DNA from: an uncultured Campylobacter sp.
GTDB lineage: Bacteria; Campylobacterota; Campylobacteria; Campylobacterales; Campylobacteraceae
Length of the DNA stretch: 49,175 nt
Direction: 5' to 3'
Assembly (NCBI RefSeq): GCF_938045225.1
Contig: NZ_CALINL010000286.1
Span: 1-49,175, forward strand
The notes under the pieces are model-generated. The model had not been told where the DNA came from, did not search any database, and saw only the letters and a list, made by a program, of their open reading frames with translations. Of this stretch, positions 17,038 through 25,668 are shown piece by piece. Each line of letters starts with the position of its first letter. The first letter of the stretch is position 1. The translations under genes were made by a program, and so were the position numbers.

Positions 17038-17757
17038 ATGAAAGAGATGTGGGACAAAAAGGCGGCGAGCTATACGAGATTTACGGGTGAGCCTAGCGTT
17101 TTTCAGAGAGGGCTTTATGCTAAGATCGCCGAGTTTGGCGTCAAATTTGAGGGCAAAAGCGTCGTGGATATCGGCTGCGGCACGGGCGTGCATACGCTAC
17201 TTTTAGCGCAAATTTGCCGCGAGATAACCGGCATGGATATCTCGGGCAAAATGCTAAAAGTCATGCTTGAAGACGCGGCTAAATTTAGTATTTCAAATTT
17301 AACCGCCGTGCAAAGCGATTTTAAAAGCTTTAATCCAAACCGCGTTTACGACGTGGCTTTTAGCACGATGAGCCCCGCGATCGCGGATGAGGAGGATTTT
17401 AGTAAATTTATAAATTTGGGCGAAAAAAGGGTCTATCTTTGGTGGAATAAACCGCGTTATTCAAGCGCTTTGGAGCTTTTTTACGAAGGCTCGCAGAGAG
17501 CGTGCTTTAAAGAAAAGGCGAATTTTTTTGAAGAGTACCTGCGCCGCGAAAATATCGCCTTTAACTCCTGCGTGCTCGAGGAGTCTCGCGAGCAAAAACG
17601 CACGCTTGAGGAGATGACGCAAAACGCGCTTTGGCATTTAGAGATAGCAAATTTCGCGCACGAGGAAAACGCGGTCAGATCGCGGCTAGAAAGCATCGCG
17701 AAAGACGGCTACGTGACGGAAAAAATCGTCTCTTCAATGAAGCTTTTAGTTTTTTAA
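17038..17757 (+). CDS. class I SAM-dependent methyltransferase
   Basis: The 239-residue product has the Rossmann methyltransferase motifs: motif I VVDIGCGTGVHTLLL (about 49-63), the acidic end of strand 2 in EITGMDISGKML, and motif II-like VAFSTMSPAI. The N terminus WDKKAASY is common in small-molecule methyltransferases. The acceptor is unknown. It starts 51 bases from the divergent thioesterase gene and ends just before the cytochrome c peroxidase promoter. Confidence 0.85.
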   Translation: MKEMWDKKAASYTRFTGEPSVFQRGLYAKIAEFGVKFEGKSVVDIGCGTGVHTLLLAQICREITGMDISGKMLKVMLEDAAKFSISNLTAVQSDFKSFNPNRVYDVAFSTMSPAIADEEDFSKFINLGEKRVYLWWNKPRYSSALELFYEGSQRACFKEKANFFEEYLRRENIAFNSCVLEESREQKRTLEEMTQNALWHLEIANFAHEENAVRSRLESIAKDGYVTEKIVSSMKLLVF

Positions 17758-17759
17758 GA

Positions 17760-17765
17760 TATAAT
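17760..17765 (+). promoter_or_regulatory. -10 element of the peroxidase-EAL operon
   Basis: TATAAT with a T-rich upstream stretch, immediately after the methyltransferase stop and 35 bases before the TTG start of the peroxidase. Confidence 0.6.
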
Positions 17766-17800
17766 CGCTTTATTTATTTAAAATTTAAAAAGGATTTTTG

Positions 17801-18682
17801 TTGGCGCGAGCGTTTTTGCAGATATTTTCGTGCGTTTTATGTTTTTTTTGCGTTCAAGCTTTCGCCGCTTCGCACGTTTTATCTCCGATTGCTCAGCCAA
17901 AATTTGACGAACAAAAAGCCAGACTAGGCAAGGAGCTGTTTTTCGATGCCTCGCTAAGCCCCAGCGGAACGCTATCTTGCGATAAATGCCACAACCTTTA
18001 CTGGGACTTAAGCGGTACGAGTAAAAAAAACGTAAAAATCTCCGCCGACGAGGAGATTAGCCCGCCAACTGCGCTAAATTCGGCGCTAAATTTTATCTTT
18101 TTTAAAAACGGCGAAGTTAAGGATATAGCCGAGCAGGTAAAACAGAGCTTGACCGGCAAAAATCAGCTTGCTAGCGAGCCGAAATTTCTAGTCCAAAAGG
18201 TAAATCAAAACTCCGTTTATAGGAATAAATTTGAAGAGCTTTATGAGGATGGAGTAAGCTTTGAAAGTATCGTCGATGCGCTGGTAAATTTTGAAAAGGC
18301 CCTCGTTACGCCAAATGCCAAATTTGACAAATTTATCGGCGGAAACGAGAGCGTTTTTAATGACGAGGAAAAGCGCGGATTTGAACTATTTAAAACCATC
18401 GGCTGCATAAACTGCCACAGCGGCGTAAATTTAGGCGCCAACATCTACTATGATCCAAAATTTAACGAAGACAATAAGACGGCGCGCTACAAAGTGCCTA
18501 GTTTACGAAATATTGAAAAAACGGCGCCTTATCTTTATAGCGGAGAGATAGCGAGCCTGAAGGATTCGATTAAATTTATTGCTAAAAAGTATATAAACTA
18601 CGATTTAAGCGATGATCAGACGCTTTTACTTTATAAATTTTTGCTGACTTTAAGCGGCGAAAAACCGGAAATTTTAAAATGA
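17801..18682 (+). CDS. di-haem cytochrome c peroxidase
   Basis: Periplasmic enzyme reducing H2O2 to water with electrons from cytochrome c. The roughly 293-residue product has a signal sequence and two haem attachment sites, CDKCH in the N-terminal domain (about residue 55) and CINCH in the C-terminal domain (about residue 205). The CcpA/MauG-family segments PPTALNSALN and KVPSLRNIEKTAPYLYSG are also present. I chose TTG at 17801 because the AGGA site at 17791-17794 is too close to the alternative TTG at 17798. Its stop overlaps the start of the EAL gene by 4 bases. Confidence 0.92.
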   Translation: MARAFLQIFSCVLCFFCVQAFAASHVLSPIAQPKFDEQKARLGKELFFDASLSPSGTLSCDKCHNLYWDLSGTSKKNVKISADEEISPPTALNSALNFIFFKNGEVKDIAEQVKQSLTGKNQLASEPKFLVQKVNQNSVYRNKFEELYEDGVSFESIVDALVNFEKALVTPNAKFDKFIGGNESVFNDEEKRGFELFKTIGCINCHSGVNLGANIYYDPKFNEDNKTARYKVPSLRNIEKTAPYLYSGEIASLKDSIKFIAKKYINYDLSDDQTLLLYKFLLTLSGEKPEILK

Positions 18683-21114
18683 AACACAAGATAATCTTCC
18701 ATAAAATTTTGTTTTTTATCATCGTTTGTATCGCATTTTTCGGTACGATTATGACATATAAGGCTACCAAGGATTTAGTAACGGCCTATGAATGGAAGGG
18801 TACTATCGAGAATATGATGGACGCCAATAGCGAGGTAAATTTTTTATTTGATAAAAGCCTCCTTGAAGCCGACTATGATGCAGTGGCGCGCTATACGGCA
18901 GAGTTTAAGGAGGGTCTTAGCAAGCTTAATGGGAACAATCTAATCTCATTTGAAAAACTCGCACTAAACGAAAAAACTTTTAGCGAATTGGAAAACGCGG
19001 TTGAAAAGAGAGTTGAGCTAACGGATAAATTTAACTCCGTGACGACAATGGCAAAACTTGTTTACGACGAGATAATTTTGAAATTTGAAGCTCTAGACGG
19101 ATTTTATTTTAACAAACTTATGCCGCAAATTTTGATGTTTAGGTATGATTTTAACATTGATCTAAAAGGACCTAGGAAGCTTTTAAACGAGTACTTAAAA
19201 GAGCCGAAGTTAAGCAAAAGCGACTCCGGATTTTTAGCCGACGTACAAAAATTACTCAGCTACTACGAACAAGTACAAGAAATTTATGGCCGTATAAATT
19301 CGCTTGAGATTAATAAAAAACTATATAATCTAAAAAAAGGCAATGAACATTATATACAAAACGTATTGTCAAATTTGCGCGAGACGATAGTATTGGTGTT
19401 TGCGTTATTTGCGTTGGCATCAGTGTTTATCTATATATCTTATGTTAGAGCTAGAAGCAATATTAGGCTACTAAATCGTTTCGAGCAAGCCGTAGATAAT
19501 AGCTTTAATGCCATAACTTTTACCGATCTCAATAGAAAAGTAAAATACGTAAATAAAATTTTCGAGCAAAATTTCGGATATAAATTTGAAGAGTTAAAAG
19601 ATAAAAATATAAACATTATAAAGTCTCGCCTGCACCCCGATGAATTTTATCAAGATATGCTAAAAACCATAGAAGCGGATCAAATTTGGCGAGCCGACGA
19701 ACTAGTCAGCAAAACAAAAAGCGGCGAGCTAATCTATGAACAGGTAATTTTTTCTCCGCTCTTTAACGAAAGCGGCGACAAAGACGGCTATATGTCGATC
19801 AAATTTGATAAAACCAAAGAGATCGCGATGACAAAAGAGCTCGAAAACAAAAACAAAGAGCTGAAAAACGAAGCGCTAAAAGACAAGCTAACGGGGCTTG
19901 GCAGCTACTTTGCTCTAACGCAAAGGATGGAGCAGGGCTCGGGCGGCATGATCATCTACATAAACATCAACAACTTTATGGATTTTCGATTTTTTTACAA
20001 AACAAAGACCGTGGACGCCATCATTGCTTCATTTGCGACGACGCTTCAGCTTTGCATCGATACTTATAAAATGGACGCAGATATTTACAGAGTACAGTTT
20101 GACGAGTTTTGTATTTGGTATTGCGGCGATGATGCGTATTTGTCGGTGCGCAGATTTATTGATTATTTTAAGGCTAATAACCTTTATATTACAGTTGAAG
20201 GCGCAAAGGAATTTATCCCTAATATCAAAATAACCATAGGCGTTAGCATGCCTCAAGATACGCCCCAAACAAACCGCCTAACACAGGCTATGTTAGCTCA
20301 CCATGAAGCTAAACAAAATGGCGAAACGGCGCAGTTTTATACTGAAAATAGTCACATCGAACAGCAGTATTATCACAACCAAGTCATGTCGCGCACCATC
20401 GAAAACGCGCTATATAATGATACTGTGATCGTCGAGTGTCAGCCGATCTACGACGTATCTGGCGAAACGGCTCGAGTCAAATACTACGAAGTGCTCGTGC
20501 GCCTTATCGACGAAAACGGCAAGATCCGTTATCCGGGCGAGTTTTTGGACATAGCAAAGAAAATTTCGCTTTATAACGATATCACCAAAAAGGTCGTCGA
20601 GCACGTATTTAGACTCGTGGAGAAATTTACAAACACGAGCTTTTCTATGAACCTTTCTAGTAGCGATATCGCAAACGAGAGCATAAGGGATCTCATCGAG
20701 AAAAAGCTACGTGTCTGCTCAAGGCCCGAGCACGTGTATTTTGAGATATTAGAGAGCGAGGGCGTGGATGATTACAAGATCGTAAATGACTTCATCAACA
20801 AGATCCGCGCCTACGACTGCAAAATTTCGATCGATGATTTCGGTAGCGGTTACTCAAACTACTACCGCATCTTGGAGCTTGATATCGACACGATCAAGAT
20901 CGACGGCTCGATCATCAAAAAGCTGCCGTACGACAAAAACGCTAGGTATCTGCTGCAAACTATCATCGACTTTGCCGGAAGACAAGGCTATAACGTCGTG
21001 GCTGAGTTTGTGAGCTCGGAAGAGATCCTCGCCGAAATAAAAAAATTCGGCATAAAGTACGCACAGGGATTTTTGCTAGGCAAGCCGACCTCGCCGAGCA
21101 ATATCGAGGAGTAA
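18679..21114 (+). CDS. membrane PAS-GGDEF-EAL c-di-GMP phosphodiesterase
   Basis: The 811-residue product has an N-terminal helix (about 8-30), a roughly 200-residue helical periplasmic sensor, a second helix (about 233-255), a PAS domain (about 265-375), a GGDEF domain (about 405-545) and an EAL domain (about 565-805). The GGDEF signature is degenerate (VQFDEF), so cyclase activity is unlikely. EAL residues look complete: EVLVR, MNLSS, FEILES, DDFGSGYSN, IKIDGS, AEFVSS and YAQGF. It should hydrolyse c-di-GMP. It overlaps the peroxidase gene by 4 bases, suggesting a shared redox cue. Confidence 0.9.
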   Translation: MKHKIIFHKILFFIIVCIAFFGTIMTYKATKDLVTAYEWKGTIENMMDANSEVNFLFDKSLLEADYDAVARYTAEFKEGLSKLNGNNLISFEKLALNEKTFSELENAVEKRVELTDKFNSVTTMAKLVYDEIILKFEALDGFYFNKLMPQILMFRYDFNIDLKGPRKLLNEYLKEPKLSKSDSGFLADVQKLLSYYEQVQEIYGRINSLEINKKLYNLKKGNEHYIQNVLSNLRETIVLVFALFALASVFIYISYVRARSNIRLLNRFEQAVDNSFNAITFTDLNRKVKYVNKIFEQNFGYKFEELKDKNINIIKSRLHPDEFYQDMLKTIEADQIWRADELVSKTKSGELIYEQVIFSPLFNESGDKDGYMSIKFDKTKEIAMTKELENKNKELKNEALKDKLTGLGSYFALTQRMEQGSGGMIIYININNFMDFRFFYKTKTVDAIIASFATTLQLCIDTYKMDADIYRVQFDEFCIWYCGDDAYLSVRRFIDYFKANNLYITVEGAKEFIPNIKITIGVSMPQDTPQTNRLTQAMLAHHEAKQNGETAQFYTENSHIEQQYYHNQVMSRTIENALYNDTVIVECQPIYDVSGETARVKYYEVLVRLIDENGKIRYPGEFLDIAKKISLYNDITKKVVEHVFRLVEKFTNTSFSMNLSSSDIANESIRDLIEKKLRVCSRPEHVYFEILESEGVDDYKIVNDFINKIRAYDCKISIDDFGSGYSNYYRILELDIDTIKIDGSIIKKLPYDKNARYLLQTIIDFAGRQGYNVVAEFVSSEEILAEIKKFGIKYAQGFLLGKPTSPSNIEE

Positions 21115-21151
21115 AACGCACAGAGCTTTGCACCGTTAAATTTAGCTCGTC

Positions 21152-21183
21152 TTAGTCAAATTTGTCTGCTCAAATTTGACTAA
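21152..21183. terminator. 13-bp inverted repeat after the EAL gene
   Basis: Arms TTAGTCAAATTTG (21152-21164) and CAAATTTGACTAA (21171-21183) pair perfectly over 13 bp with a 6-base loop, 38 bases after the EAL stop. It is a likely terminator built from the CAAATTTG word, though without a long T tract. Confidence 0.5.
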
Positions 21184-21372
21184 TCCTGCATCCAAACCGC
21201 CAAAAAACAAGCCTGATTTAAAATTTCTATTTATCAGAGTGCAAATAGCTCGCAAATAAAAGTATAGCTCGCTCACGCACATGGTTTAGACGCAAATTTT
21301 ACGTCAAATTTGCCGTACTCGCCGAGTCAAATTTGAGAGAGGCGACGAAAAGTCGCTCAAATTTAGCTTGGA

Positions 21373-21918
21373 TTATAAATTTGAGCTTGGCTCGTCTTTA
21401 AATTTCCTTCTAACAAAAGCGGCGCAAACTACAAACGAAACCGCAGTCAAAGCGTAAAATATATAGCTAAAAATAGGATTTGCGCGCGTTTCGCCATCTT
21501 TTAGCTTTTTAACCGAAACGGCGTTTCTAAACATATCAAACATCGCGATACGCCAGCCGTAGTATTTGATCTGCGCCCTGCCTTCGCCCACTAGACTTTG
21601 CGCCGCGGCTTGGACGTCGGCGGAGTTAAATTTAAAATAAAGCGGCAGCCCCCAGCCCGTGTCCTCGTTTCGATACGGCATCACCTTTGTGCCGTTTAGC
21701 TCCCGCGTGTAGATAAAGTACACGTCGCGCGTCGGGCCGTCGGCTGGGTTTTGCGCATCGATAAAGCCGTCTTTGTCCATGCGCTTGACCTCGCCGCCGG
21801 TGACGATCGCCTCGTCGTAGTGCGGAAAAGCGTAGTTTATAGCCGCAAACGCTAAGGCGTGCAGGGCAAACAGAAAGCTAATGATGAAAATTCGGAGATA
21901 TTTTTTAAATTTTTGCAT
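21373..21918 (-). CDS. DUF1523 family membrane protein
   Basis: The 181-residue product has a helix at each end (about 9-28 and 150-170) flanking a periplasmic domain. That domain contains RDVYFIYTRELNG, YRNEDTGWGLPLYFKFNSAD and YYGWRIAMFDMFRNAV, the hallmark segments of DUF1523, whose function is unknown. I chose the ATG at 21918 because AAAGGACGAAA precedes it; an upstream in-frame start adds nine residues but has no good ribosome binding site. It lies 75 bases downstream of norB on the same strand and may be cotranscribed. Confidence 0.82.
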   Translation of the reverse strand: MQKFKKYLRIFIISFLFALHALAFAAINYAFPHYDEAIVTGGEVKRMDKDGFIDAQNPADGPTRDVYFIYTRELNGTKVMPYRNEDTGWGLPLYFKFNSADVQAAAQSLVGEGRAQIKYYGWRIAMFDMFRNAVSVKKLKDGETRANPIFSYIFYALTAVSFVVCAAFVRRKFKDEPSSNL

Positions 21919-21993
21919 TTTCGTCCTTTGGGGCGAATTGTACAAGATAGAAGTTTATAATAAGCTAAGCCCCTAAAACAGGGGCTTAGGCGG

Positions 21994-24240
21994 TTAGGCT
22001 TTGGCCTTGCAGCCGCAGCTTCCCGCGATAAATTTAAGAATCTGGATAAAGAAGCAAACGCCGCCGATGATAAAGATCGTATCGCCGATCATCCTTAGCC
22101 AGCGTAAATTTTGCAAGTGATCCATTTGCAAGAACTCCGCGCTTCTAGCGTACCACATGCCTACGTCTATCGCGGCGACGGCTTGATAAAGACCGATCGG
22201 AAGCAGCGACGCCACGATCATCAGCATTAGTCCCGCATTTAGCGACCAAAAGCCCACTTTCATCAGCTTGTCGTTAAATTCTTGCCCTTTGAAAAGGTAA
22301 AGCGCCACGAGCCAAACAAAACCTAGCGCCAAAAAGCCGTAAACGCCAAACAGCGCTGCGTGTCCGTGCACCGAAGTGGTATTTAAGCCCTGGATGTAGA
22401 ACAAAAATAGCGGCGGGTTGATAAGGAAACCAAACACGCCCGCGCCCAGCATATTCCAAAACGCCACCGCGATAAAGCAGTAAAGCGGCCACTTGAGGTT
22501 TTTCGCCCAGCTCTGCGCAAACTGAAGCGAATACTGATGAAAGGCCTCGGCTCCAAGAAGCACCAAAGGCACGACCTCAAGCGCGGAAAAGCTAGCGCCC
22601 ACGGCCATTATCGGAGTGGTCGTTCCGGCAAAATAAAGGTGGTGGAAAGTGCCTGGGATACCGCCGATAAGAAACAAGCTAGCACTTGCCAAGGTCGAAT
22701 AGGTCGCGAATTTTTTACCTACTAGACCCAAAGATGCGAACACGAACGCAAGCGAAGCGGTCGCAAACACCTCGAAAAAGCCCTCGACCCAAAGGTGAAC
22801 GACCCACCAGCGCCAGTACTCCATCACCGGTAGCGGGCTTCTTTGTCCGTAAAATAGCCCCGCGCCGTAGAAAAGTCCCACCGCGATAGCAGAAGCCGTA
22901 AAGATAGCTAGCAGGTTTTTATCGCCCTCAGCCTTAAATCCGCCGACAAATCCGCGAAGCACGAGCGCCATCCAGATAACAAGACCGACAAACAAAATAA
23001 GCTGCCAAACCCTGCCAAGCTCGATATACTCGTATCCTTGGTGTCCCAGCCAAAAGCTCAGGCTAGTATCCATCTTGCCCGCTATCGCCATGTATTCGCC
23101 CACAAAGCTACCCACGACTAGGAAAAGTAGCGCGTAAAATAGCAGATCCACGCCTAGTTTTTGAAATTTAGGATCCTTGCCGCCGTTGATGATAGGCGCT
23201 AGGAAAAGCCCCGCCGCCAAAAAGCCCGTCGCGATCCAAAAAATGCTCGCCTGTATGTGCCATGTGCGCGCCAAAGAGTAAGGGATGTGCTCGGATAAAT
23301 TTATACCGTAAAACTCCTGCCCCTCGACCGTGTAGTGCGCTACAAAGCCGCCTATCATGATCTGGAAAACAAAAAGCGCGAGCGCTACGAAAAGGTATTT
23401 GCCAAGCGCCTTTTGAGACGGAGTCAAATTTAGCCTTGAGAGCGGATCGGCGTCGATAGGAGCGAGCCTTTCGTGATCTTTTTCTCCGTAGAAATTTGAA
23501 AACCAAACTAAAAGACCAACGCCCGCAACCAAAATCGTAACGCTAATAATCGTCCAAAATACGTTTTCTTGCGTCGGCACGTTATCGATTAGCGGCTCGT
23601 GCGGCCAGTTGTTTGTGTATGTAGCCTCGCTATTTGGGCGATTTGTCGCCGTAGCCCAGGTCGCCCAGAAGAAGAAATCATTTAGCTGCTCGCGGTTTTC
23701 CTCTTTGGCTAACGTGTTGTTTTTCATCGCGTAGTTTTCGCGTAGCTTTTGGTATTTCGGATCGTTACCGAAAAGCCCGCTATACTCGTCACGCACTACC
23801 TTTGCCGCGGCGATCCTCTCGTCGCTGATCGTTATAACGCCATTTTTTAGCGTATTCGTGCGGTATTCGCTCTTTGTTAGGGCCTTGATGTTGGCTTGCT
23901 GTTCGGCGCTTAGAGCGTCAAATTTAGCTCCGTAAAGCTGAGCGGCCTTGATATCCATAAACGCGACTAGCTCTTTATGTAGCCAATCAGCCGTCCAGTC
24001 GGGCGCCTGATACGCTCCGTGTCCCCACACCGAGCCCACCTGCATACCGCCGATGCTTTGCCAGGCTTCCTGGCCTTTGTAAATTTGCTCTTGCTCGATT
24101 ATGATTTTGCCGTTTTTATCGGCAAAACTCACCACCGGCGGCGCTTCGCGGTAAACTTCTACGCCGTAGTAACCCAGTATCCCGAAGGCGATAGTAACGA
24201 CTGCTACCAGCGCCCACCAATACTTCTTGTATTCACGCAT
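21994..24240 (-). CDS. norB: quinol-dependent nitric oxide reductase (qNor)
   Basis: Reduces two NO to N2O using quinol, for detoxification or denitrification. The 748-residue product has an N-terminal helix and a periplasmic domain without a CxxCH haem site. A 12-helix haem-copper oxidase-like core follows, with ligand histidines in RTWHIQASIFWIATG, VVHLWVEGFFEVFAT, FHHLYFAG and VHGHAALFGVYG. The fused N-terminal domain without haem c marks the single-subunit quinol type. The ATG at 24240 is preferred because AAGGAGACAAAGT precedes it. Expression is probably under an FNR-type box at 24299-24312. Confidence 0.95.
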   Translation of the reverse strand: MREYKKYWWALVAVVTIAFGILGYYGVEVYREAPPVVSFADKNGKIIIEQEQIYKGQEAWQSIGGMQVGSVWGHGAYQAPDWTADWLHKELVAFMDIKAAQLYGAKFDALSAEQQANIKALTKSEYRTNTLKNGVITISDERIAAAKVVRDEYSGLFGNDPKYQKLRENYAMKNNTLAKEENREQLNDFFFWATWATATNRPNSEATYTNNWPHEPLIDNVPTQENVFWTIISVTILVAGVGLLVWFSNFYGEKDHERLAPIDADPLSRLNLTPSQKALGKYLFVALALFVFQIMIGGFVAHYTVEGQEFYGINLSEHIPYSLARTWHIQASIFWIATGFLAAGLFLAPIINGGKDPKFQKLGVDLLFYALLFLVVGSFVGEYMAIAGKMDTSLSFWLGHQGYEYIELGRVWQLILFVGLVIWMALVLRGFVGGFKAEGDKNLLAIFTASAIAVGLFYGAGLFYGQRSPLPVMEYWRWWVVHLWVEGFFEVFATASLAFVFASLGLVGKKFATYSTLASASLFLIGGIPGTFHHLYFAGTTTPIMAVGASFSALEVVPLVLLGAEAFHQYSLQFAQSWAKNLKWPLYCFIAVAFWNMLGAGVFGFLINPPLFLFYIQGLNTTSVHGHAALFGVYGFLALGFVWLVALYLFKGQEFNDKLMKVGFWSLNAGLMLMIVASLLPIGLYQAVAAIDVGMWYARSAEFLQMDHLQNLRWLRMIGDTIFIIGGVCFFIQILKFIAGSCGCKAKA

Positions 24241-24272
24241 ACTTTGTCTCCTTTTGAAAAATTCGGACAAAG

Positions 24273-24312
24273 TTTATCCAAAATAAATTTGCGCAAAAAT
24301 GATGTATATCAA
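24273..24312 (-). promoter_or_regulatory. norB promoter with Crp/FNR-type box
   Basis: ATGATGTATATCAA (24299-24312) matches 13 of 14 positions of the FNR consensus TTGAT-N4-ATCAA. On the minus strand a -10-like GATAAA (24273-24278) would put transcription start near 24264-24266, about 40 bases from the box centre, the class II activator position. This fits activation of NO reductase by a Crp/FNR-family sensor; the actual regulator is not in the window. Confidence 0.65.
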
Positions 24313-24315
24313 TAA

Positions 24316-24334
24316 AAGGACTAAATTTGTCCTT
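24316..24334. promoter_or_regulatory. second palindrome in the norB divergent region
   Basis: AAGGAC at 24316-24321 and GTCCTT at 24329-24334 form an inverted repeat with an AAATT-centred middle; one internal pair of the 19 bases is mismatched. It lies 3 bases from the FNR-type box, between norB and the divergent DUF4405-like gene, so it could serve either. Candidate operator of an unidentified regulator. Confidence 0.45.
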
Positions 24335-24391
24335 AAAATATGCCTTATATTAAAAAATGTATAATTTCAAAAATATATTTTAGGAGATTTT

Positions 24392-24922
24392 ATGCTCAAA
24401 TTTGAGATCGTTTATAAATTTTGCCTGGTTTGCATGCTGATTTTAGGACTTTGTTTGCTCGCGTTTTCGGGGGCAAATTTCGCGCTCGGAGAGTACGGCG
24501 AATTTTGGATGAGCGCGCATAAATTTGCGGGCTCTTTAGTCGCGATCGTAGCCGTTTTGCACGTGATAAATCGCAAGAAAAAGCTCATTAAGCTCGCAAA
24601 CGAATTCATCGACGTCGTCACTCGCCGTAAAAACCCGAGCATGTGCAACATGGACCGCATCATCGCATCGCTCGAGCCATACACGATCGCTGAGATCTCG
24701 CAAAAGCTAGGTTTTGACGAGGCCAAGTTTTGCCGCACTTTGCGCGAAAACGGCGTCAAATTTAACGGTGCTGATCAAACCCTTCGCCAAATCGCTTTTT
24801 TAAACGACGAAAAGATATTTTTCGTGCTAGTTCTCATAGTCGAGGCGAAATTTGGTAAGAGATTTTGCGGTGAACTCAAATTTAAAGGCGCTAAATTTAA
24901 CGGCGGCATAAAAGCAGCGTGA
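24392..24922 (+). CDS. DUF4405-like membrane protein with C-terminal helix-turn-helix-like region
   Basis: The 176-residue product has two N-terminal helices (about 10-28 and 43-61). The second carries histidines in AHKFAGSLVAIVAVLHVI, resembling the small membrane haem or quinone-binding DUF4405 type. The C-terminal part is soluble and contains TIAEISQKLGFDEAKFCRTLRENGVKF, which reads like a helix-turn-helix. AGGAG precedes the ATG, with TATAAT at 24360-24365 upstream. It is divergent from norB over shared operators, so a role in NO response is possible but unproven. Confidence 0.6.
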   Translation: MLKFEIVYKFCLVCMLILGLCLLAFSGANFALGEYGEFWMSAHKFAGSLVAIVAVLHVINRKKKLIKLANEFIDVVTRRKNPSMCNMDRIIASLEPYTIAEISQKLGFDEAKFCRTLRENGVKFNGADQTLRQIAFLNDEKIFFVLVLIVEAKFGKRFCGELKFKGAKFNGGIKAA

Positions 24923-25159
24923 GCTCGGCGCGAGCGAGACGGAGGCTAAATTTATATTTTTGAAAGGGCTCAAATTTTAAAAATAACCGCAATTTTAATC
25001 ATAACTTTTAACGTTTTGCTTCTTGGCGGGATTATTTGGGCTATATTTTGGCGCAATCCTAGCAAGCTCAGCCGACGTCAACTCGTCGCAATAAAAGCGA
25101 CTTCCGCCGCACTTGCAGATAGTGCCTATAAATGTTGCATACTGCCTAAACAACATTAG
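24919..25159 (+). pseudogene. possible small membrane protein gene broken at a T run
   Basis: A GTG at 24919 overlaps the stop of the preceding gene by 4 bases and opens a frame that ends at a TGA after 15 codons. Removing one T from the T5 run at 24957-24961 joins it to a downstream frame ending at TAG 25157-25159. The joined product is about 79 residues with one hydrophobic helix (ILIITFNVLLLGGIIWAIFW) followed by a basic tail. Without the correction the downstream frame has no normal start codon. Weak case, based on frame continuity only. Confidence 0.35.
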
Positions 25160-25212
25160 CTATTCACGCTTTATCGCACGACTTAAAAAGCAAAGGTTGC
25201 TTTAAAATAATT

Positions 25213-25236
25213 TTTGGGAGCAATTTGGCTCCCAAA
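25213..25236 (-). terminator. terminator after the lipoprotein gene
   Basis: TTTGGGAGC (25213-25221) and GCTCCCAAA (25228-25236) form a 9-bp stem with a 6-base loop, 8 bases after the lipoprotein stop. T-rich DNA lies on both sides, so it could act in either direction. Confidence 0.7.
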
Positions 25237-25244
25237 TTAATTTT

Positions 25245-25616
25245 TTAAAGTGGATTTTTTAAATACCAAATCTCGTCGAATTTTTCAATCGCAAATTTAC
25301 GAGCTCTCTCTCCGCTTGCAAATTTTATTTCAATTACAAGCTCGGCATGCTTATGGTCTATCATGTTTATTTTATAAACAGAGGCATCAAGTATCTTATC
25401 TGATTTATTATTTTCTAGCTCTTTTTCTATTTTTTTGGCTATTTTATCTTGCTCGTCTTTGCTATCGGTTTTAACTAAAAACGCCATATCGACTGGGTTA
25501 TTTTTGATAGTTTTTACGACTTTTTCACCTAATTCCTCAGGTGTTTTTGCCTTGTCGCTTCCGCAACCGATCAGGATGAATGCACCCAAAACCAATAAAA
25601 ATAAAATCTTTTTCAT
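25245..25616 (-). CDS. lipoprotein, DUF4878-like
   Basis: The 123-residue product has a lipoprotein signal with lipobox LIGC (Cys18) and a small alpha+beta domain. That domain resembles the NTF2-like DUF4878 fold: an N-terminal helix, then strands ending in FDEIWYLKNPL. It is lysine-rich and probably sits in the outer or inner membrane facing the periplasm. The codon usage is AT-richer than its neighbours. Function unknown. It is downstream of the ABC transporter gene on the minus strand but has its own ribosome binding site and terminator. Confidence 0.75.
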   Translation of the reverse strand: MKKILFLLVLGAFILIGCGSDKAKTPEELGEKVVKTIKNNPVDMAFLVKTDSKDEQDKIAKKIEKELENNKSDKILDASVYKINMIDHKHAELVIEIKFASGERARKFAIEKFDEIWYLKNPL

Positions 25617-25668
25617 TTTTTCTCCTGTTAATAAATTTGTATAAAATTTTATCGTTTTTTTTGTAAAG

